Assembly (NCBI RefSeq): GCF_004027225.2
Contig: NC_046358.1
Coordinates: forward strand, 61,241,528 to 61,305,527
DNA from: Strigops habroptila
Taxonomy: Eukaryota; Chordata; Aves; Psittaciformes; Psittacidae
DNA length: 64,000 bases
Direction of reading: 5' to 3'
Of the stretch, positions 52,601 to 63,500 are shown in pieces (positions within the stretch are counted from its first letter, which is position 1; every line of letters begins with the position of its first letter). The notes below the pieces were generated by a model. The model was not told the DNA's origin and did no database searches. It was given only the letters and a program-made list of their open reading frames with translations. Made by a program: the position numbers and the translations under genes.

Positions 52601-53519
52601 TTCCTCTTCTGCAATAATCATCGTTATATGCTGAAACTGTAAGCACTTACCAGACTAACTTGTAAGAAGTAGCAGCCAAAACTACAATTGTGAGGGAAGA
52701 CTCGCTTTTTACAAGTTAGTCTTCCCTCACAATTGTAGTTTTGGCTGCTATGCTTAAACTAAGGGGCCTGGGAAATGTTTCTTGGCTCTAAGTCCAGTAC
52801 ATACCATGGGGATATGAAGACAAGATATATGTGCACAATAGTCCTTCTCCCCTTTGCTACACTTCAAACAAAAAGGAAATCTGGGCATCTCAGCTGCAAT
52901 GGAGACATGGTATCAGACAGTTTCAATGTAGTCTGCAAAGGGAATTCTGTTGTAAACTATTTAATCATCTCAGTGTGCCTCATCCACATCCTGACAGAAA
53001 GCAGGCTTTCAACAGCTTACTCTTGATTTCAGCAATCAAGAGATTAAAAGATTCTGTATAAAAGATCATTTTTAAAACATGAATGATTGTTTATTTTTAT
53101 CTTTTTCCTTAAGTGCAAAAATATTGCTTATTGCTTCCTCAGAAAGCCAAAATGAAAAACCAATCAACCAACTCTGAGATAATAAACAGTCTGAATCTTA
53201 CAGGAAGTCAGGGAGCTTAGAAAATATTAAATAATTTGAAAATTTTCCTGAAATTTGTGAAATACCCTGCTTTTGAAAAGAATACTGCAGTATTCATCTT
53301 GAGGGGTCAAAACTGCCTGAAAGTAAGGGTGTGATCCACCTCAAGTAATTCTTGAAATAGACAGTGTCCACTTTGAAGGCTATCCAAAGTGAAGGGGCCT
53401 GAGAGTTACACTTTCTCAAAAGTCCGAGTTTAAAAAATAATGAAGACAGGTTAACTGAAATACATTAAAAAGCGCAAAACACATCAGAATATGGCTTTAT
53501 CTATATATTCTCTACTAAC
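43700..53519 (-). other. ELP4: ELP4 intron 2
   Basis: This is almost free of recognisable transposons. It has a T-rich run near 45451-45468 and, near the exon 2 end, the 33-bp perfect hairpin at 52670-52750. The short open frames are chance. Confidence 0.85.
52670..52750. repeat. 33-bp perfect inverted repeat (hairpin) with 15-nt loop
   Basis: Arms 52670-52702 and 52718-52750 are exact reverse complements over 33 bases around a 15-base spacer. A second, overlapping pair (52652-52665 with 52709-52722, 14 bases, exact) uses the loop and part of the right arm. The absence of mismatches suggests a recent origin by template switching and not an old element. Confidence 0.97.
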
Positions 53520-53555
53520 CAATAAGAAGAAGGGTTCCAACAGCTATGCCTCCAC
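53520..53555 (-). CDS. ELP4: ELP4 coding exon 2 (36-nt small exon)
   Basis: This is a very short exon. It begins with two bases completing Gly56, encodes residues 57-67 (GGIAVGTLLLI), and ends with the first base of Glu68. Together with exon 1 it makes the GGG-x-AVGT turn that occupies the place of the RecA P-loop in ELP4; the canonical GK[T/S] is absent, as expected for this family. The acceptor is TTTCCAG|GT and the donor is ATTG|GTTAGT. It is 36 nt and phase 1 on both sides, so skipping it would remove 12 residues without a frameshift. It is too short to stand out as an open frame and was found by motif and phase matching. Confidence 0.93.
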
Positions 53556-53912
53556 CTGGAAACAAAACAAAATGAAGATAAAGTAAGACTACATTTTAAT
53601 ACTATGTTAGAGAACAAGTAAGTTTTCTTAAGTTTGCAAGTCAAAGAAAGGTGATAACAGGGAATTTAAAAATATAAAAGTGAAAAACATTTTAATTACC
53701 TTTGCAATACTTCCTACAATTCTCTATTATGAAATAATTATACGTTACATGTAATTATATATTACACATTACAATTACTTTCACAATATACTTACTATCA
53801 TCATTGTGGTTAAAAGATCCTGCAGAGCTCTACACAACTATGCTCAAGTACTACAATAATGATGTATGGTCTGAGCCAGCGAATTTTTACTTGGATGGCT
53901 CAAGTGAGTAAT

Positions 53913-54213
53913 CATAGAATCATCTGGGTTGGAAAAGACCTTTAAGATCATCAAGTCCAACCATTTCCCCATCACTGCCAAGTCCACCACTAAACCATGT
54001 CACTAAAGGGCCTTGTTTACACGGTTTTGAACACTTCCAGGGATGGTGACTTCACCATTGCCCTGGGCAGCCCGTTCCAATGCCTGACCACCCTTTTCAG
54101 GGAAGAAATTTTTCCTAATATCCAACCTAAACCTCCCCTGGTGCAGCTTGAGGATATTACCTCCTGTCCAGTCACCTGTTACTTGGGAGAAGAGACCAGC
54201 CACCTCCTACACC
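53913..54213 (-). mobile_element. CR1 LINE 3' fragment
   Basis: On the plus strand it starts with ATAGAATCATCTGGGTTGGA and AAGACCTTTAAGATCATC, the reverse complement of a CR1 3' end. It continues through GTTCCAATGCCTGACCACCC and TTACTTGGGAGAAGAGACCA. It is more diverged from the copy at 24832 than the 38764 copy is, with several indels, so an older or different subfamily. Homology fades at about 54213, where a GC-rich block of unknown origin begins. Confidence 0.9.
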
Positions 54214-54640
54214 AACTACAGGTTTGGCATGTCACATGGACTCACCACTACACTGCTGACTCTGACTGCCAATGTCCAATGACCCAAGGTGCGCCATCAC
54301 TCACCTCCACAGGGAGGGCTCTCACCTTGAGGAGCTCCTGACCCCAGGGAGAGCCCCCGGCTGCAGGAGCTCTGCTCTGAGGAGCAGCGGCTCAGAATGG
54401 CTGCCCCAGGGGCTCCTTCACACCCTGGGACAGTCTGACCCGTGACCAACCATGGTCACGTACCCCACGGGCTCAGGACCTGCTTCCTGCCCCTGCACCG
54501 CCAGCGCCACCGTGCGGACAGGACAGGAGTTGCGCACAGGGGAGTTTTCCTGGGAACACGTCTGGAGGGAAAGATTTGGTGGGATTTGGCCAAGGCCTTG
54601 GTTGGGGCTTTGGCTGGGGCTCCAGTTAAATCTATATTAA
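54214..54640. other. GC-rich block of unknown origin abutting a CR1 fragment
   Basis: About 430 bases with clearly higher GC than the surrounding intron, including several CpGs. It has repeated GAGGAGC/GGAGCTC-type words and, at the end, imperfect GGTTGGGGCTTTGGCTGGGG units. No protein family or splice-supported frame was recognised on either strand. It could be the remnant of another repeat (an LTR or a different LINE part), or a local duplication. Confidence 0.6.
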
Positions 54641-55489
54641 TCACTATCAAGTGATATTTCTCTGTACTAAGGACTGTGTATGTAAAGTGACCTACTAATA
54701 GGCTAGAAAATTCCCACCCAAGTCAACGAGGCAAAATCCTGGCTCCACTGGTTTTTATTTTATTACTGCAAACAGACATGGCAATAAGGCAGGTAGGATT
54801 TCAACCAGTGGAACCTGGACAGACAGATCATAAACACCATAACACACATTTGAAAAAAACCCAGGCTGTTAAAGTCTCTTTCAGTATGTCTAGGACACAA
54901 AAACTCTATGAATGCAGTTGATTGAAATATTTGTTCAAGAATAAAAATACATTTTGACAGATTTATACATGGCCGCTATTACTTTTCTTTCTTTTTGTTT
55001 AAAAAATTACAATAGATGATTACATCCCAATCACATATGACTGACTGAATAATAGGCAGAATACTCCCAATATGTGTTAATGCATAGATTCTTATCCCAT
55101 TGATCTCAACAGGGAGGACCAGGGAAAAAAAATCAGCTATGAACTCCCATCCTGACTGCTTTATTTCTTCCTCAAAGAGACAGCACGCATGAATATATAA
55201 CAGTGGTTTAAATGGTTGTCCCAAGATGGAATTTTTATAAAGACAGTGAAAGAAGAATTCATATTTTATTTTAGGTTAAGAGTAAACAGGTTTATAATCC
55301 AAACTCCAAGACTGAAAGTAGTGGAATAACTTGAAATCAGACTAGAAATATTTTGTTGAACATCGTGTAAGACTGTGACGTGAAAGCTGAAAATTCCTGG
55401 AACTGTTCAGATGGCCTAGCCTATTGTAGTGCTTTGAATGAAGGAAACTGCAATATGTCTTCCGCAATTACGTAACTGCTAATTACTAA

Positions 55490-55524
55490 TTTGCTCCTAA
55501 CTTTAAAAGCAAGTTAGGAGCAAA
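55490..55524. repeat. 14-bp perfect inverted repeat with 7-nt loop
   Basis: TTTGCTCCTAACTT at 55490-55503 pairs exactly with AAGTTAGGAGCAAA at 55511-55524 around TAAAAGC. It lies in ELP4 intron 1, and no flanking element is seen. Confidence 0.95.
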
Positions 55525-57869
55525 CTGAATCACATCAGCACAATATCCAAAGCTCTTGATAAAAGAAGTCAATTCCAGACTGCACAGGTAGACTCTAGTG
55601 AACAGGATAATCCAGTCTATCAATTTAAGAGCTGATTAAAATTCACCTGAAACTGAATCCAATAAGGATTGGATCGACTTCTTGATCTTTAGCTCTGCCG
55701 GTAGGACTACAAATGTTGATATACACCCAGAAGGAAGAGAAAAAGCAAATTTATCTCTCATAAATCAAAAAGTGCTAATATTGTTGCATAATAACACCTG
55801 AATTAAAACCACAACAGAATCCCTTTGTCATGATGTACCACAATTTGAGCAGTACATCAACAGTGCAACAGCAGTGCACAACAGTGCAAATGTTTAGTCA
55901 GCTACCAATTTCATAGATGTAGTTCAACACATCACAGGTTTTTTAAGCTATGCTCCTGAGTCAAGATGTATAAAAGCCCCAATGTTTATGGCAAGCTGAT
56001 CAAGTAATCAAGCGTTTCCTACATATTTTAAAAAAGAAACCAACCAAACAAAACCAAACAACTAGAAGTACTGTTATCCTAGAGTGAGAATCACTCATGA
56101 AATCCCCATGCTCTAATCCACTACTTTCTGTTTCATTTTATTTGCTTGGGAGACAAACGCAAATGGCCCCAAAAGATGTACCAAAGGGAAAAGGAGGAGA
56201 AAAAAGAAAATCAGAAATCATACAGATGCTTGATACAAAGTATGCTTCCAATATTCACCACATTCAATTGTTCAAGGAGACAGAATGCATGGGTCACTAA
56301 CAATATTTGCTTACAACCAGCATATACTCCATAAAGCACACAAAAAAAAATAGCTCAAAATGATGAGATTTTACCAATCATGGCTTGACATAGAAAAGAT
56401 GATCAAAACAGCCATAAGTAACATATTACCTCATAGCAATAAGGTCTTAAAACCTTGGTTATAAAAAGCTCACTTGTAGCCACCACAGAAGTAGTGTCTC
56501 TCCTGCTTCTAAATTGCGTGCTCAAGACTGAATTTGTTTGTCAAACCGTGTATCGGTGCAGTCAAAATTCTCTTAAGCTGTATTTTCAGATTATCAATTG
56601 TACTGCCTCTTTCTACAAGCCAGAGTTGGAACATGCATACACACACCCTGATTACTAAAGGCAAACTCAGGTCAGAGGATTGGCTTTACATTATCAGATG
56701 CAGTGAACAGTCTGAACAAGTGTATTCTATCAGATGCAATGTAAAATTATTGCAGTTACCATGGTTACACATTCATATTACAATGAGCAATAATAATAGT
56801 AAATTAAGCAAAAACCAGACAACATTAAAAAAATCAGCAGGAATGCTGATAGAATCAAAAGGAAAATTTAAAATCTTCAAGTTTTCTAAGAAACTGGTAA
56901 TTCTTTCTAACCTTGCTATTGTAATTTTTCTTTGTTAGTAACTAAGGCCATAGTAAATGTAAACTACTAAGCAAGACTTGCAACTTTCCACATTGCTACT
57001 TACAGCAATGAGATTTAAAATTTTAGGGACAGAAACACAACAATCTTTGTAAGTTGAGAACCCATTGTTTTCAAAGGGTATCTGTGACCTTTTTTCAAGC
57101 ACCCTGAAACAAAACATTCTATACCAAGCATGTGATGGTTATATTACACAATAGTTACAGCTCATTACAGAGAACTGCTTCAGCGCAAATCAAGCATATA
57201 TGGTCTATAAATCTTGAAAGTGAACTTGAATATAAAGACTGGAGATGGGAACACGGCATTTGAAATCCAGCACTTATCTACCACTTCTTTTTGAAATAAA
57301 ATGCATTTATTAAGAAGAGCTAGCTACCAACAATAATGTAACAAATCAGTCAGTAGCTGCAGGGTAAAAGAAATTCCTCCATGTATCCTCTGCCTCTTCC
57401 TCTCTTCAAAAGTTTCTAATTAGACCTGTGTCTGATAACACCATGCTTTCTCTTACTTACACTTCATCATAAGCTGTATCTTCATGTCTGACAAACAACA
57501 CTGTATTCGGGTTGCAGCTTCTGGACAAGGAAAGCTTAAATCTGAGCCCAAAGTGAGAGATCTGTAAGACTGCCTGGTGACCGTTAAAAAATTGGTCTAC
57601 AAAAAATACTAAACCAGTTTATAGTAACTTCTATTGGGAATTTATGCAAAAAAAAAGAGATTACTCTCAGACCCTGGTGTCAATAATTTTAAATATTTTG
57701 TACAGTTAATTATTTAACTGCTAATCTGCAAGATGAAAGACAAAAGTAACAGCATTCTTTAAAAACCACATAAACAGCATTCTGTAAGACATTTATGAAG
57801 CATTTCCATACATAGACAAGAAGAACGCAAATGAGACCAAGTACAATACTTCTACAGTCACCCAGCATA

Positions 57870-58405
57870 GGGGGCTGCATCAACGGAAGCTCAGTCAGTT
57901 GGTCAAGAGATGTGACTACTCCCCTTTACTCAGCACTCATGAGATCACATCTGGAATACAATGTCCTGTTTGGGGCCCCTCAGTACAAGAAAGATAAACT
58001 CAAATGTGTCCAGTGGAGGGGAACCAAGATGGGGCAAATGACCCAAGGGGAGTGGCTGAAGGAACCAGGCTTCTTTAACCTGGAGAAGAGAGGAAGACCT
58101 AATGGTAGCAGGCCGGTCCTGAAGAGAAGCTACTGAGTAGACAGTTGATCTCTTTGCTGAGGTGCACAGTGGGAGGGCAAGAAACAACAGGCATTAATTG
58201 AAAAAGAAGTTCGAAATGGATATAAAGAAAAAGGAAATTCCCCACAAAGATAATAAAGCCTCTCTGCCATCGCAAGTTTTCAAGACTCAGCTGGACAAAG
58301 CCCTGAGCAATCAACTCTGAATTCAATGTTGAGCCTGCTTTAAGGTTGCTGTAGATGAATTCCTGAGGTCCCTCCCCAGCTTCCAAAATCAATGATTCTG
58401 TACAG
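57870..58405 (+). mobile_element. Old, degraded CR1 LINE 3' fragment
   Basis: The frame from 57831 includes TTPLYSALMRSHLEYNVLFG and FNLEKRG, diverged equivalents of the CR1 C-terminal [13 protein letters not shown] and FSLEKRR. Later come a KMDIKKK-like segment, a GTTTTCAAGACTCAGCTGGACAA-type stretch, and finally AATGATTCTGTAC as the tail. Multiple indels and stops make it one of the older CR1 copies here. Both edges are approximate. Confidence 0.8.
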
Positions 58406-59708
58406 GTCCACCTAGCTGGGCGGTCTGTCTGTAACAATGCCTAATACCTGGTATCAACGGGAATTTTATTATAGTTCAGCACTTTTGGCATAGTCTTTTG
58501 TGGCCTTATCCACTCAGCGAGTTTTCCAGCTTTTGAGGTTTTCCAGTTTTTCAAAAATGCCACAACCCAGAAATCATCTAAAAATATTTTCAAAAGCTGC
58601 TATTCCTAGCATTGAACAACTTTCCTGATGTTAGAGTGTAAAACTTGTTCAGGTCAGGAAGTTAGTGAATATTTAAAAGGCAAGGAAAAGGTACTTTAGA
58701 AGGGATCCTGGGTTTACTGAAATAAGTCTCCCCAGTTTCTATAACAAACCATATACAAATGGTTTGTATACAAAGCCATACAAATGTGAACCAAAACAAC
58801 TAAAAATTATCTTAGCAAGTGCCTGGACATTTAGGAGCATGCCACCATGGAAGCTGTCTACATTGTCTGACCTATGCTGTGCAAAATCCACTGTTTATAA
58901 AAGGGAATATGAAGAACAACTGGAATATTCAATGCAGATCTTGTATTTATGCAATTAAAGGGTTTTACAAATTACACTCACTTAATGAAATACTTCTCTC
59001 TTAAGGAGGAAGAGCTTTCTCCACAAAGATGCCAATCCCTCTTGAAAGTGCAGGTGTTCCCTACCAGACACACACACACAAAAGACAAATTAATGTGATT
59101 CTTCATAAGATACACAGGCTCCAAAAACTTATTTATAAAATGCATACAACTTTTGTATTTGTCATTACTCCTTAGAATGCCCTTAGAAAGAAAAGTGGTC
59201 CATTCCTGAAACCAGGACATCCATGTACTCCTTCAAGGATGAATGACCAAAGCTAAAGTCAAGCCTTCCTCACCTAAAAGTAGCCCCATCTATGTACACT
59301 GAAAATGTATTGCAACTGTGTCAGTAGTTAGTAACAGGGTCATGCAGCCCTAGCACATACAGATAAAACAACCTAGTCATACCGGTGAAGTTAATTAGTT
59401 CTCAACCCAGGTAAACGGTGCTACTTCATGCCACAGATAATAACATAGCAATGGTCAAAACGGATCAGTCTAAGGAACTATCTAGCATCTTGACACTGAC
59501 AGTAGGCAAAAGCAGATTCACAGACAGTAAGAACAGCACCACACCAGTGTAATTACCTAAACAGGGCATTATAATGATGTAGCGGTGGCGAGCAACACTG
59601 AAAAGACACATAAAGAATCCAGGTTTATGGTCAAACACATCCTAAAAATGCCTAAAAATTCTGAAGAACCAGAACTACACCACATGCAACTAGGAGTTCA
59701 TTCAGCAA

Positions 59709-59809
59709 ACACGTTTTTCAAACTGAGAAGTTCAGGCCCCTTAGTCTGAAATAGATACACACACGTTTTTTAAAACCGACAGCTTCAGACCCCTTAGTTT
59801 GAAATAGAC
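59709..59809. repeat. Diverged tandem duplication, 52-bp unit, two copies
   Basis: Copy 1 (59709-59760) and copy 2 (59761-59809) share ACACGTTTTT at the start and CCCCTTAGT-TGAAATAGA later, with scattered substitutions between. It lies about 400 bases inside ELP4 intron 1, just beyond the CpG island shoulder. Confidence 0.88.
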
Positions 59810-60214
59810 AGGAATGTGCTACTAAGTTACAGAGTACCTTTCCACTCTGCAAGGTGGCTTAAACCTTAAGTTAAGTTTGCTTTCACTCTAGAAGGGTTCT
59901 TAAACCGATTTATACGTGCGGTAAATGGCAATCTTCTGCCCCGCGGCAGCAGGCTGGGAAGCGGGCGCACTCGCCTGCCCCTCCTCACGCAGGGCGGGGG
60001 GGTCAAGGCGGGAAACGGATCCTGCTTTGCCCCTTCCTCTTTTCCCCCCATTCTCCCCCTAGTCCCGGGAACCCTAGGGAGGAAGGAAAAGCCTGCGGGA
60101 GTAGCTGCGGGGTTGCGGAAGGTAAACGACAGGCAGGGCCTGGCAAAACAGAAGGCCGCCGGGCTGAGGGAGGGAGTGGCAGCAGCCGGGTCCCAGGTCC
60201 CGCTTCCCACCAAC

Positions 60215-60380
60215 CTAGCACACAGTCCAGGGAGGGGAGCCCGCTGGAGAGCAGCAGCTGCCCGTGGCGAACGGAGGGCCGGGTGCCCGCCACACCGGCC
60301 AGGCGGCTGCCGGCCACGGCCTTCCGCTGGAAGCTGGTGGCCCCGCGGCCCCGCGCCGCCCCGCCGGCCGCTGCCGCCAT
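60215..60380 (-). CDS. ELP4: ELP4 coding exon 1
   Basis: This exon encodes residues 1-55 plus the first base of codon 56. The start is the ATG at 60380-60378, which sits in GAGATGGCGGC, a YY1-like context common at housekeeping starts. It opens with a low-complexity Ala/Gly/Arg stretch, followed by TSFQRK and the conserved block AGTRPSVRHGQLLLSSGLPS. An upstream in-frame ATG exists at 60503, but the family normally starts with a short Ala-rich leader, so the 60380 start is preferred. The donor is CTAG|GTTGGT, which is weak at positions +3 to +5 but is the only site giving phase 1, as exon 2 requires. Confidence 0.93.
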
Positions 60381-60556
60381 CTCAGCTGCCCGTCGCTTGA
60401 CAGGAGCAAGAGGCCGCCGGGAAGAATCAAGCCCTTTCCAATCCACCAATGGGAGAGCCGCGTAGGAAACCCGCTGTCCAATGGGAGGCTGCGTTGTTTG
60501 CACGTCGCGGGCTAAAGGGGCGGGGAAGGTTGGGGCTCCCGGTGGAGCGCAGGTAG
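60381..60556. promoter_or_regulatory. Bidirectional core promoter with three CCAAT boxes and a GC box
   Basis: Three plus-strand CCAAT boxes lie at 60438-60442, 60446-60450 and 60478-60482; the last two share the flank CCAATGGGAG. A GC box (GGGGCGGGG) lies at 60517-60525. No TATA box is seen. CCAAT pairs (NF-Y) plus Sp1 sites between head-to-head genes are characteristic of bidirectional promoters. The ELP4 ATG is about 60 bases left of the nearest CCAAT box. Transcription start sites cannot be read from sequence. Confidence 0.75.
60526..60556 (+). other. IMMP1L: Candidate untranslated first exon (3' end) of divergent gene, probably IMMP1L
   Basis: Reading rightwards from the GC box, a consensus donor GTAG|GTGAGT gives an exon end at 60556; an overlapping alternative, GCAG|GTAGGT, ends at 60552. 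No long open frame is present, so this would be a 5' UTR exon. The identity rests on known vertebrate synteny: ELP4 and IMMP1L (inner mitochondrial membrane peptidase subunit 1-like) are head-to-head. Nothing in this window encodes recognisable IMMP1L protein. The start coordinate is a guess. Confidence 0.4.
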
Positions 60557-63500
60557 GTGAGTGTAGACGGGCCCGCGGGGTGTGCTTTGGCGCGGGCCCG
60601 TTGCAACGGCCGGGCCTGAGGGGGTGGGTCGGGCGGCGGCGTATTCCGCGGTGCAGCGGAGGACGTCGGAGTAGTGCGGCGGCGATGACGACCCGGCCAT
60701 GCTGCGGAGGGGAGCCCTCCTTTCTGCTTGGGGGTTGGGTTGCCTAAGGTGTCAGTGAGCCCTGAAGGGAGAGGCCGGCCTGGCCTGTGCACCCTTCAGT
60801 GCCTTCGCCAGTCTCCGTGCCGCCCGGTCGGCGTCGCCCCCTTCGAAAAAAAGCTTTTCTTCTGCGAGAGTCTGGAAGGAAAAAGTGTTTGTAAAGCGTT
60901 CTAGCGGTTTTCAAGTAACTGTATGTAGATTAGTATGTAAGTGTGCTTGGAGTCTCGTTTGTACGTAGCTGTGGATCTGTAATAAATGTATGATATAAGA
61001 CCCCTCATTTGGAAGCAATGGCTCTTGACCATGCCATAAAGCGAGAGCTATAGGAGAAAAAGTTCCTTTACGTGAGAAAAGTAGTTACTGAATCGCTACT
61101 GAAATGTTATTGTTGAGTCAGTTACTAACACCCTAACACCATTGAAAGTTTGGGGTTTTTTTTTTTTGTTGTTTTAAGATTAACATGTCCTTTACTTTTT
61201 ATTAGCCATTTATTGATAGCAGCCCGTGGCCTTGTACACTGCAGCAAACCACCACCCTAAACTGAGTGTATGTAAAAATTGGTGGGATGTCTGAACTTAG
61301 TAATTTCTGTACTTATTATATACAAAGACATTAAAATATTTTTTGTCTTAATGAAGAGCTTTAGTTCTTCATGCTCGCTTTGTAAATCAACACTTCATAA
61401 GACTCTGAATTTAAGAGAAATCCGTATGTGCATATAGAATAGCCTCTGTCACAGGTATTCGTGTGTTTGTTTTTAATCTGTTGGCATTTCAGATGCATCC
61501 CAAGCTACTTGAAGGCACTTGCACATAGCAGGATGTACTACTGAGGCTCTGATGTCGTAATTCTCCACTCTCAAGCTCTAATTCGAATGATTTTGTTATT
61601 GCTCTGAGCCAATGTTTTTGAGCACCTGTGGTTGTTGAGCCTACCTTTTTTTTTGAAGGGGGGGCGGGGGATCTTCATGTTAAATATAAACAACAATAAA
61701 GAGCAACAATATGTTAACAATCCTGAGCCTCAAAGGTTTTTCTTCATATAAAATTCCAACTTGTGAGGGTGAACTTTCAGTATTGTCTTCCTGGGTGGTG
61801 AAACTGCATTCGCTTTGCTGCTGGCCAAGCATTTTATGTGTTAAGTACTGGGCAGTGTAAGATCTTTATCATGAGTGTCAGGAGGTTGCTTTAATGTTTT
61901 ATGTTTGCTGCAAAACTGTAAAATATCTAATAATGTTTAATTTCAAATGTAGATTATTTTTCAAAGTTAGAAGTATTTGTCTTTAGAGGGAAAAAAAGTC
62001 AAAGGACACATTTAAAAACATAGCAAGAAATAAATATACCTATTGAATGTCACTTCTGTTGGGCCCTAGTAATGAATTGTGAGTATCTGGATTAGGAAAG
62101 ACTTTAACAAAATAAAGGAAAAAAGTGTAATTCACAATCCATTTAGGAGTTCAAGAATCTGTTATAATCTGTGGGATCCTATGGTGGAGGAATTATGGTA
62201 TATAATTGAGTGAGGGAGCTGAAACTCAGAGTTGTTCACTTTTGAAACATCACATCAGCTCATCTGTTTCTTACTTCACTGTCATTCTGGAGTCCAGATA
62301 CCTAAATATTTCAGATGTGTGTAACACTATTAAAAACTTGCAGCACGTTTATTATATGACTTTTTATATAGAATACTTTAGCCCAACAAGGATATTTTTG
62401 ATAATTCACCACTTACCTACCAGAAAAAGAATCACTGAGTTTATCTCAGTGATTACTTTTCTCCCCATTCCAAGCAGTAAGCTTCCTTTTGTTACTTCAG
62501 TGAGACAAAGTATTTCCTTGCTTGTTTTTTAAATAAAATACACTAGGATAGGATGCATTAACTTTAAAGAATAGGTGTAAGCATGCATCTAGGGCAGAGC
62601 CCTCTCTTCTGTAGTTTCATTTCTCATTACTTCTTCTCTGTCTTGTAGTTTTTATACTTTTTTCCATTTTCTTACAAGGCAATTAAAACTGGAGACTAAG
62701 TAATTATTTTTTTTTTTTTCTTTCATTGTGGAGCCCACATAATGAAAGTATTTTACAATTGGGAATACTTGTGCACGTTTACTGGAAATCTCAGCCTCTC
62801 CTGAGCTGATATAATAGGTCAGCATTGCTAACACAGGAAGTTTTAATTTCATTTCATTTTTCTTCTATGCTTCCAGTCTAACAAACCCTGGTGCTTGTCA
62901 GATCCTTTTCTGAGCTGATTCAGCCCCCTAAGCTGACTTGGAACTACCTAATCAACTTAATAGTTTAATGTGTCATACTGCTGATAGATGCGATAAGGGC
63001 ACATACATACAGTGGGAGGGGGGCAGTTGAACCTTCCACGTCTTACTGACTGTGAACCTTGCAGGAATAAGAACTTTTTTCACTCTCTTTGAGTGGTACC
63101 AAAGGTTTGTTTATGTTCACATGTACATTCCCCAAAAGATGAATTTCCAGCCATTGTAAAAGATCCCACTAGGGGCTCTCCAACAGAAAGCAAGACTGCA
63201 GGAATTTGTAATTCTAGATATTACTATATAAAAGCCCTGTCATCCTCAAATACACATTACATTAGTAGGTAGATAAGTCCTACAATTTCTGCTCTAGGGG
63301 TGGAATTGAAATGCAGAGAAACTAAAGAATGTGGAGATGATTGCAAGTGATCAGGAAATGTCTTAGCAAGTTACTTGTCAGCTGAGCTATGGCAACTATG
63401 GTCATACTAAATTCATAGGGGGAGAAGTTTAAACCTTTGTGTCAGATTGGGATGTTTTAAACTGTAGAATCGTCAACTTTTCTTTTTCACAGCTTGTGTA

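Larger units (their letters stand above)
53556..60214 (-). other. ELP4: ELP4 intron 1
   Basis: This contains CR1 fragments of two ages (53913-54213 minus, about 57870-58405 plus), a GC-rich block of unknown origin (54214-54640), a 14-bp hairpin (55490-55524), a diverged 52-bp tandem duplication (59709-59809), and the left shoulder of the promoter CpG island from about 59930. Confidence 0.85.
1..60440 (-). other. ELP4: ELP4 gene span, 5' two thirds (Elongator complex protein 4), 3' end outside window
   Basis: ELP4 is a subunit of the Elp4-5-6 ring of Elongator, which is required for wobble-uridine modification (mcm5/cm5) in cytoplasmic tRNAs; it has a RecA-like fold of the PAXNEB family. Seven coding exons read in order on the minus strand and join with matching phases (1, 1, 0, 0, 2, 0) into 867 coding bases, 289 residues. 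Recognisable ELP4 motifs include GTRPSVR, GGGIAVGT, KYFLAEG, MKIAWRYQ, FGHYYD, EGFDGSDPQ and LWGDDICC. Human ELP4 is about 424 residues, so roughly 130 C-terminal residues are missing. I searched the left 11.8 kb by eye for the next exon (LSDVVVGLES-type motif) and did not find it. The transcription start is inferred from the CpG island and not seen directly. Confidence 0.96.
59930..60860. promoter_or_regulatory. CpG island over the ELP4 / divergent-gene promoter
   Basis: GC content and CpG density rise sharply against the AT-rich surroundings, with many CGG, GCG and CCG runs and several short overlapping open frames on both strands that are by-products of the composition. It covers ELP4 exon 1 and the presumed starts of two divergent transcripts. 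Unmethylated CpG islands of this type mark housekeeping promoters, which suits Elongator. The edges are judged by eye. Confidence 0.9.

Noticed and set aside
52670..52750. Hairpin as a miRNA gene
   Set aside because: Perfect 33-bp pairing with no bulges, plus the interlocked second repeat, point to a recent template switch. No seed or known miRNA is recognised.
56534..56938. 134-codon plus-strand open frame
   Set aside because: AT-rich chance frame in intron 1, antisense to ELP4, with no motif.
60699..60758. ATGCTGCGGAGG frame beginning MLRRG, reminiscent of the first residues of IMMP1L
   Set aside because: It stops after 19 codons and does not continue with the conserved IMMP1L sequence; three matching residues are not evidence.
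60427..60792. Several overlapping 60-120 codon open frames on both strands in the CpG island
   Set aside because: They are products of GC-rich composition. Only the ELP4 exon 1 frame has family motifs and correct splice phase.
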